NCBI GenBank assembly: GCA_937135955.1
Contig: CAKZOB010000044.1
Coordinates: 1 to 58,311 of the forward strand
From: an uncultured Anaerolineales bacterium
GTDB taxonomy: Bacteria > Chloroflexota > Anaerolineae > Aggregatilineales > Aggregatilineaceae
DNA: 58,311 bases
Reading direction: 5' to 3'
A program made the translations under genes and the position numbers. The notes below the pieces were generated by a model, which made no database searches, was not told the origin of the DNA, and saw only the letters and a program-made list of their open reading frames with translations. Below are positions 14,783-24,700 of this stretch, in pieces. Within the stretch, counting starts at the first letter, position 1; each line of letters begins with the position of its first letter.

Positions 14783-17700
14783 ATGGAGGTAAGGACATCT
14801 GGGGGGAGTATGTCATCGCACACAGGGCCATCGGGACTGAGCGCACAGCCGCGCCGAAGAACGGCTTTCAGGCGCGGGCGCTGGTCGCGCCATTCGTTGC
14901 GCACCAGAGCGCTGAGCACAATTCTGCTGGTATTAATAGCTGAACTGGTGCTGGTCTATATCCTGGCGCAGGGCATTCTGCTGGACAGCTTCGTTGACCT
15001 GGAAGCCGAAGAAGCGCGCCGCAACACCGCCCGTGTGGTGAATGCGCTCGCCAACGATCTGCGGATGCTGGCGGCGACTACCGCCGATTGGGCCGAGTGG
15101 GACGATACCGATTTGTTTGTGCAGGGGGAACTCCCCTCTTACCGGGAAACCGCGCTTGAAGATTCGACCTTCACGCGCCTGGACGTGCACCTGATCGTGC
15201 TGATCGACTCCGCAGGCCAGGTCGTCTTCGCCAAGACCATGCCGCCGGGCGTGACAGCCGGCTGGGAACTGCCCGCGGCCCAGGCCGAACGTTACTTCAG
15301 CCCGCATACGTCAGCCGCAGAACTGAGCCGACTGGCCGTCGGGGAGCAGCTTCGGGGCCTGACGGTGCTGCGCGAAGGGCCGCTGCTGCTGGCCGCTCAT
15401 GCGATCACTCCCAGCGCAGGGGAAGGGCCATCGCACGGGACGCTCGTCATGGGCCGCTTCGTAGATGTTGAGCAGATCGGCGCGCTGGCCAGCCTGGGCA
15501 CTATCCGCCTCGATATCCGGCATTTCGCCGGGCCAGAACTGCCTGCCGATTTTTTGCGGGCCTACGAAATGCTCGGTAGCTCTGCCTCCAAACAGCTGGC
15601 CTGGGTGGTCAACGACGACACCTACGCGGGCTACACCCTCTTCAACGATCTACAGGGACGCCCCGTCTTCGTGGTGCGCGTGGAGATGGCGCGGCCCATT
15701 ACTGCTCATGGGCGCGAGACGGTCGGCTATTTGCTGGCTGCTTTCTTCGTGGGTGGGCTGGCTCTGGCGGTGGTCAGCGCACTGAGCGTGGATCGCGCAA
15801 TCGTGGCACGGGTGCTGCGCCTGACACGGCTGGTACAGAAAGTGGCTGAGACGCAGGATGTATCGCTGCGCGCGCCGGTGCATGGGCGCGACGAACTGGC
15901 GACACTGGCCGGCGGTCTCAACGGCATGTTGCACTCGATCGAGTTGGCGCACAAAGCCCTGGCTGCCAGTCAGGAGCAGCTATACCAGGTGATCACCTCG
16001 ATCAGCGATTTGCTCTACGTGGTCGAATACGATGCCGGGGGACAGCCGGTGTGGCATCAGCTACTCTCACCGCAGATTGTGGCGCTTACCGGCTATCCCC
16101 TCAGTCAGTTCAACGAGGACTGGAACTTCTGGCTGAGCCTGATCCACCCGGATGACCGCCCCCGTCTGGCTGCTTTCGCCGCCGAGCGCGCTGACAGCCA
16201 GGCGGAGCTGGAGTATCGTTTGCGCCGCGCCGATGGCACGTACATCTGGGTGCGCGACCGCGAGCACCGGCGGGTAGACCCGACGACGGGGCATGTGCAC
16301 ATCTACGGCGTGGTGAGCGACATCACGGCCCGCCGCGAAGCCGAACAGGCCGAGCGCGAACAGCGCGTCTTCGCCGAAACGCTGGCCAGCACGATCGCGT
16401 TGGTCAATCAAACGCTGGAACCAGATGTTGTGCTCGACCGCATCCTGGAAAATGTCCAGCAGGTGGTCCCTCACGATACGGCCAGCATCATGCTCATCGA
16501 GGACAATTACACCCGTCTGGTGCGCCAGAAAGGGTTTGCTGAGCGCGGCCTGGCCGACTTCGTGAGCACTCTGCACTACCCGGTGAGCGACCTGGGCAAG
16601 TTCCGGCAGATGAGAGAGACCGGGCGTCCGGTGTGCATCCCGGAGACGCTTGGCTCGCCCGACTGGGTGCAGCACGAAGAACTGGCCTGGATACGCTCCT
16701 ACATTGGCGCGCCGATCATGGTCGAAGGGGAAATGGTGGGCGTGCTCAATGTGGACAGTGCCACGCCGGGTTTCTTCACGCAGACGCATGCCGAACGCCT
16801 GCAGGCGTTTGCCGATCAGGTAGCTATCGCGCTGCGCAACGCCCGCCTATTCACTGCCGAGCAGGAGCAGCGCGCTTTCGCCGAAGCGCTGGCCGATACA
16901 GCCGCGGCGGTCAATAGCTCGCTTGACCTCGATACCGTGCTCGATCGGGTGCTGGCGAACGTGGAACGGGTAGCCCCCTTCGATCTGGCGAATATCATTT
17001 TGCTCGACGAAGAGGGCGCGGCGCGGGTGGTGGGCACCAACCCCGTCATCGAGGATGCGGAACAGGCTGCCTGGATGGCGCAGTTGCGCATGCCATTGAG
17101 CGACTTTGCTAACCTGCGCGAAATGGTCGAGACAGGCCGGCCACTCCTCATCTCCGACACGAGGGAATATGCCGGTTGGGTGAAGCTCCCCTTCGTTGAC
17201 TGGATACGTTCTATAGCCAGCGCGCCCATCGTCGTGGCGGGCAAAGTCACCGGTTTCCTGCTTCTCAACAGTGCCATTCCTGGCTTTTTCACCCAGGCTC
17301 ACGCGGAACGCCTGCAGGCGTTTGCCAACCAGGTCGCCATCGCGTTGCACAACGCCCGGCTGTTCGCCGCGGCGCAGCAATATGCCACCGACCTGGAGCA
17401 GCGCGTACGCGAGCGCACCGAAGAGGTGGAACAACGCCGGGCGCAGTTGCAGGCCATCCTGGACTCGATTGGCGAGGGGGTGATCTACGACGAGAAACTG
17501 CGCACTCGCTACGTCAACCGGGCGCTGACCGCCCTGACTGGCTATACAGCCGACGAATTTACCGGCTACCTGGATTTGCTGCGCAGTAGTGCTCACACCC
17601 GCGACGAGTTCGACGCGCTTGTTCAGGAAATATACGACACGGTAGACAGGCGGGGCACCTGGGAAGGAGAAGTGCGCCTGCGGCGCAAGGACGGTCATGA

Positions 17701-18511
17701 GTTCGACGCCGCGCTGATTGTCTCGCAGGTGCGCAATTCGGCGGGGGAGATCGTCGGTGCGGTGACAGTCATCCGCGACATCAGCCAGCAGAAAGCGCTG
17801 CAAGAGCAAAAAGACCGTTTCATCGCCAATGCCTCGCACGAGCTGCGCACCCCCCTGGCCAACCTGAAAACCCGTCTGTACCTGTTGCGCCATCAGCCGG
17901 AACAGGGGCACAAACATCTGCAAGTCCTGGAGCGGGTGGTGGCTACGATGAGCGAATTGATCGAGAGTCTGCTCGATGTGTCGCGCTTCGAGCGGGGGGT
18001 GATCGCGCTCAATTGCCAGCCAGTGGTGCTGCAAGACCTGATCCACGAAGTCATCACCGTCCAGCAAGCCGAGGCGGAACGCAAGCAGATCGCCCTATCG
18101 CTCTCTGTGCCGTCTGCCCCGCTGACCGCCCACATAGACCCCCGACGCATGGCTCAGGTGTTCACCAACCTGCTGACCAACGCCATCAACTATACGCCGG
18201 AGGGGGGGCAGATCGCTGTCGAAATGTTCCGTGCCGACGGGCAAAAGGGGCCGCGCGCCATTGTGCAGGTGCGCGATAGTGGAGTGGGCATTCCGGCAGA
18301 ATTGCTCGATCAGGTCTTCGAGCCGTTCTTCCGCGCTCACGAAGGCGTCACCACCGGTACGGGGTTGGGCCTGACCATTGCCCGCGAGATTGTCCGCCTG
18401 CACGGGGGCGAAATCTGGATCGAAAGCGCGCCTGGCCAGGGGAGCGTGTTTAGTGTGGCGCTCGATGTGCTTTCGCCGCCGGAGATTACTACAGAGGAGG
18501 CAGGATCATGA
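14783..18511 (+). CDS. Multidomain sensor histidine kinase (CHASE4-HAMP-PAS-GAF-GAF-PAS-HisKA-HATPase)
   Basis: A 1,242-residue membrane sensor kinase. A basic leader precedes TM1 (about 41-62); an extracellular region of about 220 residues resembles CHASE4 ([15 protein letters not shown]). TM2 (about 290-315) leads into HAMP, a PAS domain (about 395-515, [22 protein letters not shown]), two similar GAF domains (about 530-690 and 700-865, each ending in GFFTQ(T/A)HAERLQAFA(D/N)[12 protein letters not shown]-like sequence), a short coiled coil, and a second PAS (about 890-1005). The phospho-acceptor is H1019 (ASHELRTP). N box [15 protein letters not shown]1 DSGVGI and G2 [18 protein letters not shown] complete the ATPase. 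It starts 21 bases after fadN; ATG 14810 is an alternative start. Its stop overlaps the thiolase start by 4 bases. No cognate regulator is adjacent. Confidence 0.93.
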   Translation: MEVRTSGGSMSSHTGPSGLSAQPRRRTAFRRGRWSRHSLRTRALSTILLVLIAELVLVYILAQGILLDSFVDLEAEEARRNTARVVNALANDLRMLAATTADWAEWDDTDLFVQGELPSYRETALEDSTFTRLDVHLIVLIDSAGQVVFAKTMPPGVTAGWELPAAQAERYFSPHTSAAELSRLAVGEQLRGLTVLREGPLLLAAHAITPSAGEGPSHGTLVMGRFVDVEQIGALASLGTIRLDIRHFAGPELPADFLRAYEMLGSSASKQLAWVVNDDTYAGYTLFNDLQGRPVFVVRVEMARPITAHGRETVGYLLAAFFVGGLALAVVSALSVDRAIVARVLRLTRLVQKVAETQDVSLRAPVHGRDELATLAGGLNGMLHSIELAHKALAASQEQLYQVITSISDLLYVVEYDAGGQPVWHQLLSPQIVALTGYPLSQFNEDWNFWLSLIHPDDRPRLAAFAAERADSQAELEYRLRRADGTYIWVRDREHRRVDPTTGHVHIYGVVSDITARREAEQAEREQRVFAETLASTIALVNQTLEPDVVLDRILENVQQVVPHDTASIMLIEDNYTRLVRQKGFAERGLADFVSTLHYPVSDLGKFRQMRETGRPVCIPETLGSPDWVQHEELAWIRSYIGAPIMVEGEMVGVLNVDSATPGFFTQTHAERLQAFADQVAIALRNARLFTAEQEQRAFAEALADTAAAVNSSLDLDTVLDRVLANVERVAPFDLANIILLDEEGAARVVGTNPVIEDAEQAAWMAQLRMPLSDFANLREMVETGRPLLISDTREYAGWVKLPFVDWIRSIASAPIVVAGKVTGFLLLNSAIPGFFTQAHAERLQAFANQVAIALHNARLFAAAQQYATDLEQRVRERTEEVEQRRAQLQAILDSIGEGVIYDEKLRTRYVNRALTALTGYTADEFTGYLDLLRSSAHTRDEFDALVQEIYDTVDRRGTWEGEVRLRRKDGHEFDAALIVSQVRNSAGEIVGAVTVIRDISQQKALQEQKDRFIANASHELRTPLANLKTRLYLLRHQPEQGHKHLQVLERVVATMSELIESLLDVSRFERGVIALNCQPVVLQDLIHEVITVQQAEAERKQIALSLSVPSAPLTAHIDPRRMAQVFTNLLTNAINYTPEGGQIAVEMFRADGQKGPRAIVQVRDSGVGIPAELLDQVFEPFFRAHEGVTTGTGLGLTIAREIVRLHGGEIWIESAPGQGSVFSVALDVLSPPEITTEEAGS

Positions 18512-19698
18512 GAGAAGCGGTCATCGTCGCCATGGCCCGCACCGCTGTGGGGCGGGCGAAAAAAGGGATGACGCGCAGCACTCGCCCCGAAGCCTTGCTG
18601 CGGACGGTCATCGCCGAGTTGCTGCGCCAGACGGCGGGCAAACTCGATCCGGCGCAGCTCGACGACGTGATCATCGGCTGCGCCATGCCCGAAGGCGCGC
18701 AGGGGCTAAACGTGGCGCGCGTCGTGGCGCTCAGCGCTGGCCTGCCGGTGAACGTGCCCGCGCAAACGGTCAATCGCTTCTGCGCCAGCGGCCTGCAGAC
18801 GATCGCCAGCGCCGCCGAACGCATCATCGCCAACGGAGCCGATGCTATCCTGGCGGGCGGCGTCGAAACGATGTCGCTGGTGCCCATGACCGGTTTCCGG
18901 CTCAGCCCCGATTACGACATTGTGCGTCAGCAGCCGCAGATATATATGGGCATGGGCCTGACGGCGGAGCACGTTGCCGAGCAGTACGCTATCTCGCGCG
19001 AAGATCAGGACGAATTCGCCTACCGCAGCCACATGAAGGCCGCTGCGGCGGTGGACGCTGGCAAATTTGCCGAAGAGATCGTGCCGGTGCAGTTCGAACA
19101 GGTGACACTGCTAGACGGGCAACGCCATGTCGAGATGGTCACCTTCGACACCGACGAACACCTGCGCCGCGATACCACCCTCGACGCCCTGGCGAAGCTC
19201 AAGCCTGTCTTCAAGCAGAACGGCACGGTGACGGCGGGCAACTCCAGCCCGCTCAGCGACGGCGCGGCGGGGGTGATCGTCATGGAGGCGGGTATGGCTG
19301 CCCGCCTGGGCCTGACACCGATCGCGCGCTTCGTCGGCTTCAATGTGGCGGGCGTCCCGCCGGAGATCATGGGCATCGGGCCGGTTGCTGCCGTGCCGCG
19401 CGTGCTGCAGCGCACTGGCCTGACCCTGGCCGATCTCGACCTGATCGAGCTGAACGAAGCGTTCGCCGCGCAGTCCCTGGCAGTGATGCGCGCGCTCGAC
19501 CTGAATCCGGACGTGGTCAATGTCAACGGCGGGGCGATCGCGCTCGGCCATCCGCTGGGCTGCACCGGAGCCAAGCTGACCGTGCAACTACTACACGAGT
19601 TGCGACGGCGCGGCGGGCGCTATGGCATGGTCACCATGTGCGTCGGCGGCGGGCAGGGTGCGGCAGGCATCTTTGAGAGAGTAGGGAATGGGGGGTAG
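18508..19698 (+). CDS. fadA: Acetyl-CoA C-acyltransferase (3-ketoacyl-CoA thiolase)
   Basis: A 396-residue thiolase whose ATG overlaps the kinase TGA (ATGA). Nucleophile C92 is in [18 protein letters not shown]; the active-site His is in [18 protein letters not shown] and the second Cys in [16 protein letters not shown]. It cleaves 3-ketoacyl-CoA with CoA to acetyl-CoA and a shortened acyl-CoA, the last step of beta-oxidation, and partners FadN encoded upstream. Length and motifs agree with FadA rather than biosynthetic AtoB, and the neighbourhood supports that. Confidence 0.94.
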   Translation: MREAVIVAMARTAVGRAKKGMTRSTRPEALLRTVIAELLRQTAGKLDPAQLDDVIIGCAMPEGAQGLNVARVVALSAGLPVNVPAQTVNRFCASGLQTIASAAERIIANGADAILAGGVETMSLVPMTGFRLSPDYDIVRQQPQIYMGMGLTAEHVAEQYAISREDQDEFAYRSHMKAAAAVDAGKFAEEIVPVQFEQVTLLDGQRHVEMVTFDTDEHLRRDTTLDALAKLKPVFKQNGTVTAGNSSPLSDGAAGVIVMEAGMAARLGLTPIARFVGFNVAGVPPEIMGIGPVAAVPRVLQRTGLTLADLDLIELNEAFAAQSLAVMRALDLNPDVVNVNGGAIALGHPLGCTGAKLTVQLLHELRRRGGRYGMVTMCVGGGQGAAGIFERVGNGG

Positions 19699-19780
19699 GC
19701 AGGAAGTCCTGTCGGCTGACTGGCAGCGGACAGTTGCCTTTGTGCAGATCGGCTATGTGCAAAACTGCAGAGCGATATAG

Positions 19781-19808
19781 TTGCGCTGCCCCGTTTTTCC
19801 ACTAAACT
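19781..19808 (+). promoter_or_regulatory. Candidate promoter of the BMP-family gene
   Basis: TTGCGC (19781-19786), 16 bases, TAAACT (19803-19808), 66 bases before ATG 19875. Partial match to sigma-70 consensus in an otherwise empty 176-base gap. Confidence 0.4.
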
Positions 19809-19874
19809 GAGGAATAGAGCAGCCTTGCTGCAGCAAGGCGACTTCCGTCAAAGGTGATTTTAAGGAGTGAGGGC

Positions 19875-21122
19875 ATGTTCAGAAAACTGGCAATACTGGC
19901 AGTCCTGGTTGCACTGGTGGTGGGCGGGGTGGCCTCGGTGGCACCGCGCGCCGTCGCGCAAGACGAAATTGTCTTCGGCATGATCCTGGTCGGTCCCAAG
20001 GACGATCGTGGCTGGAGCCAGGCGCACTACACCGCTGGCCAATACGTAGAAGCTAATCTGCCCGGCGCAAAGATGATCGCTTTGGAGAGCCTGAACGCGG
20101 CAGCCCGCCCAGAGACCACCCTGGATCAGGTCGTGGAGGACATGGTCAACCAGGGGGCCAAGGTTATCTTCACCACCTCGGCGGACTTCGAAGTGGATAC
20201 CACCATCGTAGCCGAATTCTATCCGGAGGTGGTCTTTATCAATGTCTCTGGTGACGATGCGCTGTGGGGCATTGCGCCGGAGAACCTGGGCAACATCATG
20301 GGGCAGATGGAATATGGCAAGATGATCGCCGGCTGTGCCGCCGCTCTGAAGACCGAAACGGGCAAGATCGGCTATGTCGGCCCCCTGATCGATCCGGAGA
20401 CGATCCGCCTGACCAACTCGGCCTACCTGGGCGCGCGCTACTGCTATGAGAAATATCGCGGCCTGGACCCCGATACGCTGGACTTCGCGGTGACCTGGAT
20501 CGGCTTCTGGTTCAACATCCCCGGCGTGACGCTCGACCCGACCGAAGTCTCCAATGCCTTCCTGGACGAGGGGCGCGATGTGCTGATCTCCGGCATTGAC
20601 ACCACCGAAGCGATCGTGGTGGCCAAGCAGCGCGCAGCCGAGGGCGCGAAGGTCTGGGCGATCCCCTATGACTATGAAGGCGCGTGCGAAGAAGCGCCCG
20701 ATATCTGCCTGGGCGTGCCCTACTTCCACTGGGGGCCGGCTTATCTGAAGACGGTCAAGGCGGTGCAGGAAGGCACCTGGCAGCCCTCGTGGGACTGGAA
20801 CGGCCCCGACTGGTCGGACATCAACAATCCTGACACGACCGCGGTGGGCTATATCTATGGCGATGGCCTGACCGACGAGGAGAAAGCCATCCTGGATGAG
20901 TTCATCGCCGGGCTGGCTGCCGGTGCGCAGGGTGAAGAGGGCGGCATCAACCTGTGGGTGGGCCCGCTCACCTTCCAGGACGGTTCGGTCTTCCTGGAAG
21001 AAGGCGAAGTCGCCACGCCCAAGCAAATCTGGTTCCAGGCTCGCAATGCCGAAGAAGCCACTTCGCCCGACGAAGTGACACCTCCGCAGTTGCTGGCAGG
21101 GATCAAGGGCACCAGCAAGTAG
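19875..21122 (+). CDS. BMP-family (PnrA-like) ABC transporter substrate-binding protein
   Basis: A 415-residue secreted binding protein. ATG 19875 follows AAGGAGTGAGGGC; an in-frame ATG at 19854 lacks a ribosome site. Residues 1-30 are a signal peptide (MFRKLAILAVLVALVVGGVA..., cleavage about AVA-QDE). The basic-membrane-protein fold shows in FGMILVGPKDDRGWSQAHYTAGQYVE, VIFTTSADFEVDTTIVAEFYPEV, NIMGQMEYGKMIAGCAAAL and GKIGYVGPLIDPETIRLTN. BMP/PnrA proteins bind nucleosides or other small ligands for ABC import. No Cys lipobox is present, unlike many relatives. No permease or ATPase gene is adjacent, so it is either an orphan or served from elsewhere. Confidence 0.92.
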   Translation: MFRKLAILAVLVALVVGGVASVAPRAVAQDEIVFGMILVGPKDDRGWSQAHYTAGQYVEANLPGAKMIALESLNAAARPETTLDQVVEDMVNQGAKVIFTTSADFEVDTTIVAEFYPEVVFINVSGDDALWGIAPENLGNIMGQMEYGKMIAGCAAALKTETGKIGYVGPLIDPETIRLTNSAYLGARYCYEKYRGLDPDTLDFAVTWIGFWFNIPGVTLDPTEVSNAFLDEGRDVLISGIDTTEAIVVAKQRAAEGAKVWAIPYDYEGACEEAPDICLGVPYFHWGPAYLKTVKAVQEGTWQPSWDWNGPDWSDINNPDTTAVGYIYGDGLTDEEKAILDEFIAGLAAGAQGEEGGINLWVGPLTFQDGSVFLEEGEVATPKQIWFQARNAEEATSPDEVTPPQLLAGIKGTSK

Positions 21123-21145
21123 CTTGCTCGTTCGTTGAAGAGGAG

Positions 21146-21177
21146 GAGAGGGGTCCTGTCGCCCCTCTCTTTGTTTT
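21146..21177 (+). terminator. Intrinsic terminator after the BMP gene
   Basis: GAGAGGGG (21146-21153), loop TCCTGTCG, CCCCTCTC (21162-21169), then TTTGTTTT. Confidence 0.85.
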
Positions 21178-21180
21178 CTA

Positions 21181-21359
21181 TGCATTGCCCACAAGTTTCC
21201 CCTCACCCCTACCTCCCCTCGCCCTCGCGACTGCGTCGCGGGGCGAGGGGACTTACTGTCTCTCGTGCGAGCGCTCCCCTTCGCCCGCAGCGCGGGAGAA
21301 GGGGCCGGGGCATGAGGGCCATCGGGCGCAGCAAAGTCGCTGACAACCTTTGCACGCAC
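21181..21359 (+). repeat. Dispersed repeat family B (MITE-like), copy 1
   Basis: The core CCCTCGCGACTGCGTCGCGGGGCGAGGGG...GGAGAAGGGGCCGGGG-type sequence is shared with 36,149-36,349, 50,539-50,720 and 54,030-54,219. The right end GTCGCTGACAACCTTTGCACGCAC (21,336-21,359) is the inverse of the left end of the 36,149 copy. The left terminus is degraded. The core folds into long GC-rich hairpins and has no gene. Confidence 0.8.
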
Positions 21360-21441
21360 CTCTGACGGGCACACTACTTGACATTTTGGCGGCAGGCGCT
21401 ACAACTGACCTGTGAACTTCGTAAACACAGCGAGGGCCGCC

Positions 21442-21783
21442 ATGAACACACCCGCCAGCATTACCGCTTTTGTGGGGGCGCTCCTGACTCTGCTCACCTT
21501 CTGGTGGCGACTGCAACGCGAGCGCTACGATGTGCGCAACCGAGGCGTCAATCAGTCGCCCGTGCTCACGCTCTTCTACGCCATTCGTTACACGCTGCAT
21601 CGGTTGTTGGTTTACTTGATGCTGGGCTATTTGCTGGTGAGCGGCTACTACCTGATCAAGTTTCAGCACACCTGCCAGGCACAGGCAGAGGAGCAGGCGG
21701 CCTCCTATGAACTGGTAGACCGCCTGCTCGATGCTCTGCGTTGGCCCGTGACCTATCAGGACGGGCCGGACTGTTTGCAGTAA
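21442..21783 (+). CDS. Small membrane protein of unknown function
   Basis: A 113-residue protein; the ATG at 21442 follows GCGAGGGCCGCC and is preferred to the GTG at 21412. It has two probable membrane segments: ITAFVGALLTLLTFWW and LLVYLMLGYLLVSGYYLI, with a basic connecting loop (RLQRERYDVRNRGVNQ) and a short Cys-containing tail. I recognise no family. Its last 28 bases overlap the end of the convergent alpha-2-macroglobulin gene. Confidence 0.55.
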   Translation: MNTPASITAFVGALLTLLTFWWRLQRERYDVRNRGVNQSPVLTLFYAIRYTLHRLLVYLMLGYLLVSGYYLIKFQHTCQAQAEEQAASYELVDRLLDALRWPVTYQDGPDCLQ

Positions 21784-24700
21784 CCGCCGTACTGCACTGG
21801 CATTCCGCCCGGCGCGGGTTCTTCATCGCTACAGGTCGGCGGCAAGGGGGTTGCGCCAGCCCTGGCCTCTGTCAGGGCGGCGCTGGTTTCCTCTGCAGGT
21901 TGCATGGCGTCGGACGCCGTCCCACCGGTGATGGTGAAGAGCGTCCCCGCGCCGCGCCCGTAGACCTCCGGGAAGTAGAATTCGTAGCCGGTGGGCGGGA
22001 TGACGTTGTACTCGCCCGCCAGGCCAGGGTAGATCACGTAGTTGAACTGATAGGTGCCGCGCGGCAGGTACGTGGCGTAGAGCACCACCTTTTCATCGCG
22101 CATCTCCACGTTGGAGAACCACCACCAGCCCCAGCCCCGACTGAGCGGGCGTTCGCGCTCCAGGCGCGGCTGTGTGCCAACCACGCTCACCGTCTCCAGG
22201 TTCGGGTTGACCGCCTCCGATCCGGCGGGGATCGGGTCTTCGATCACCACATAGTGCAGATCGTTGGGCGCGATGAGGGTCAGCGTGACCTGCACTGGCT
22301 GTCCCACCTCCGCCGAGGTGATCGGTGTCCCTTCCGGATCGTTGAGCAGGCTGTATTTGCGGTTGACAGTCAGCCCGCGGTTGAGCGGCTCGATCTCCGG
22401 CACGGGCAGCCAGGCGGTGAGGTGCGCGGTGTAGTATAGATTGCCGTTGCCCTCGCCCCGGCTGATGGTCAGGCGGTTGGCGCGATCGGTCAGCAGGTCG
22501 GCTATATCCACCACCAGCTTTTCGGTTTTGCGCACGTTGTCCGGCGTGGCGGTATTGTCGTCCAGCGCCAGCCGTTCACCGTTGAGCGAGACGCCGAAGG
22601 TGTAGTCCGGATATAGCTCACCGGTGAGCGTCATCCACTCGGTCAGCGCCATCAAGGCCCAGGCGGTTTCCTGCGTCGTCTCCCAGGCGTCGGCCTTGCG
22701 GGCGACCATCAGCCAGCGCACGATGTTGGGCAACAGCTCGTTCTGCGGGTCAATCTGTGCCAGCGCCAGCAGGCCGAGCGCGGTCGTGCGCGTGTCGGTG
22801 TTCCAGTTCCACCAGTCCTGGTAGTCCTCCTCCCAGTGCGCCCCCGTCGCGCTGACCACCAGCGCCGAGTTGAGGTCGTTGATCAGCTCCATAGCGCGGG
22901 AATCCTGGGGAGCCAGCAGGTGTAAGGTGAGCGCCAGATAGGCTTTGGCGTAGAGGCTCATTGCCTCGCGCTCGTCATAGAGCAGCACAGTCCGCTGGAA
23001 GTCGCCCCGACCGGCGCGGGCCAGCGCATAGAGCAGGAACGCCTGCCGGTTGATCACCCACCGTTCTTCCTGGGGGCGAATCACCTTCAGCGAGCTGGTG
23101 ACGTAGGTTGCCGCGCGGTTGATCACGCTCTGCTCGACGGTGAAGCCGGAGCGCTGCGCCTCCACCAGGCCGATCAGCGCGTAGGCAGTCACCACCGGGT
23201 TCGACTTGTCCTGCACAAACCAGCCCCAGCCACCGTCGGTATGTTGCTGCGCATAGAGTCGCTGCAAGGCATAGCTGACCTCAACCTCCAGGTGTGCGGC
23301 CAGTTCGGGATCGTCCAGGCCCAGGTCGCGCAGGGCGCGCAGCGTGACGGCGTTGGGCAGGAAGCGGCTGATGATCTGCTCGATGCAGTAGTGTGGGAAG
23401 TTGCGCAGCCAGGTCAGGCCGTCCACCGTCGCCGCGGCCAGCGAACGATCCAGGCGGATGGTGAGCTGCCCCTGTGTCACGTCGAAGCGGCGCGGCAACG
23501 GCACCGCTTCGGTGCGGCTGCCCGCCTCCGGCCCGCGCAGCAAGCCCGCCGTACCCACTGTCTCCGGCGCTTCGTACTTGTAGACAGGCAGCGGGTCGCC
23601 GCCCAGGATGGTCGGTTTGCTGGCGTCGGTATATTTGCCATCGCCGGCGTTGGCGTAGAAGGTCAGATCAACCTGTGGCACGTCGAGGATTTCGACCTGC
23701 CAGTTGACGCGGGCGCGGCCTCCAGCAGGCACATTGACCTGCTGCATTGGCGCGACCCCCTCCGCAAAGCGGAAACCTGTGCCCTCCAGCGCAACTTCGG
23801 TCAGCAAGGCTTCCTGGGTATTGTTGTTAACTATCGCGCTCAGCGTCGCTTTGTCGCCGACGATGAAGAAGCGCGGTGTGCCGGGCCGGATGAGCACCGG
23901 CTTGGTGCTGATCAGGTCGAAGGTGGTCTGTCCGACCAGCATGGGGCCATCCGCGCCCGTGGTAACAGCGCGCGCGTCCAGCCGCCAGGTGGTCAGGTTA
24001 TCGGGCAGGGTCACGGAGACAGTCGCCTGGCCGTTCTCGTCGGTGAGGACGAAGGGTTCCCACAGCGGCGTATCTACGAATTCCTGGCGCACCTCGAACA
24101 GGCCGCCTTCGCCGTAGCCGCCGCCCCCGCCTTTGATGGTGTCTATGATGCGCTGCGTGGCCTGGTCGGTGCTGATGGTTAGGGCGCTGGCGCTGCGCAC
24201 GCTCAGGCCGCGCTCGGAGTAGAAGTAGGAGAGCAACGGCTCGCTGTTGGGCGGCGCGATGGTCAGCACGGCCAGGTCGGTCAGTCCGACGCCGACCTCC
24301 GCCCCAGCGACGGGGTTGCCCTGCCAGTCGGTGGCGGTGATGGTGTAGTCTACAGTGTCGCCCGGCCCGGCGAATTCGCCCGCTGCCACGTCAATGCTGG
24401 GGGTCACTTCCAGCGCCATCACCAGGCGGCTGGTGTCTACGGTGAGTTTGACCAGCCCCATGCGGAAAGCGGCGACCGGATTGTTGTCGTCCACGCCCTT
24501 CACCAGCACCGCGCTGACATAGACGTTGGGCGCGAAGTTCTCAGTGATGGGCAGCCGGTAGACGGTGCTGTTGGTCTCCAGTTTGAGCACTTCCTGCTGC
24601 AAGATGTCGCCGCGTTCTACGGTGATCAGCGCCCAGGCTGTCCCCTGCCAGGGGCTGGGGATGAGGATTTCGGCGGTGTCGCCCACGGTGTACTCGTCCG

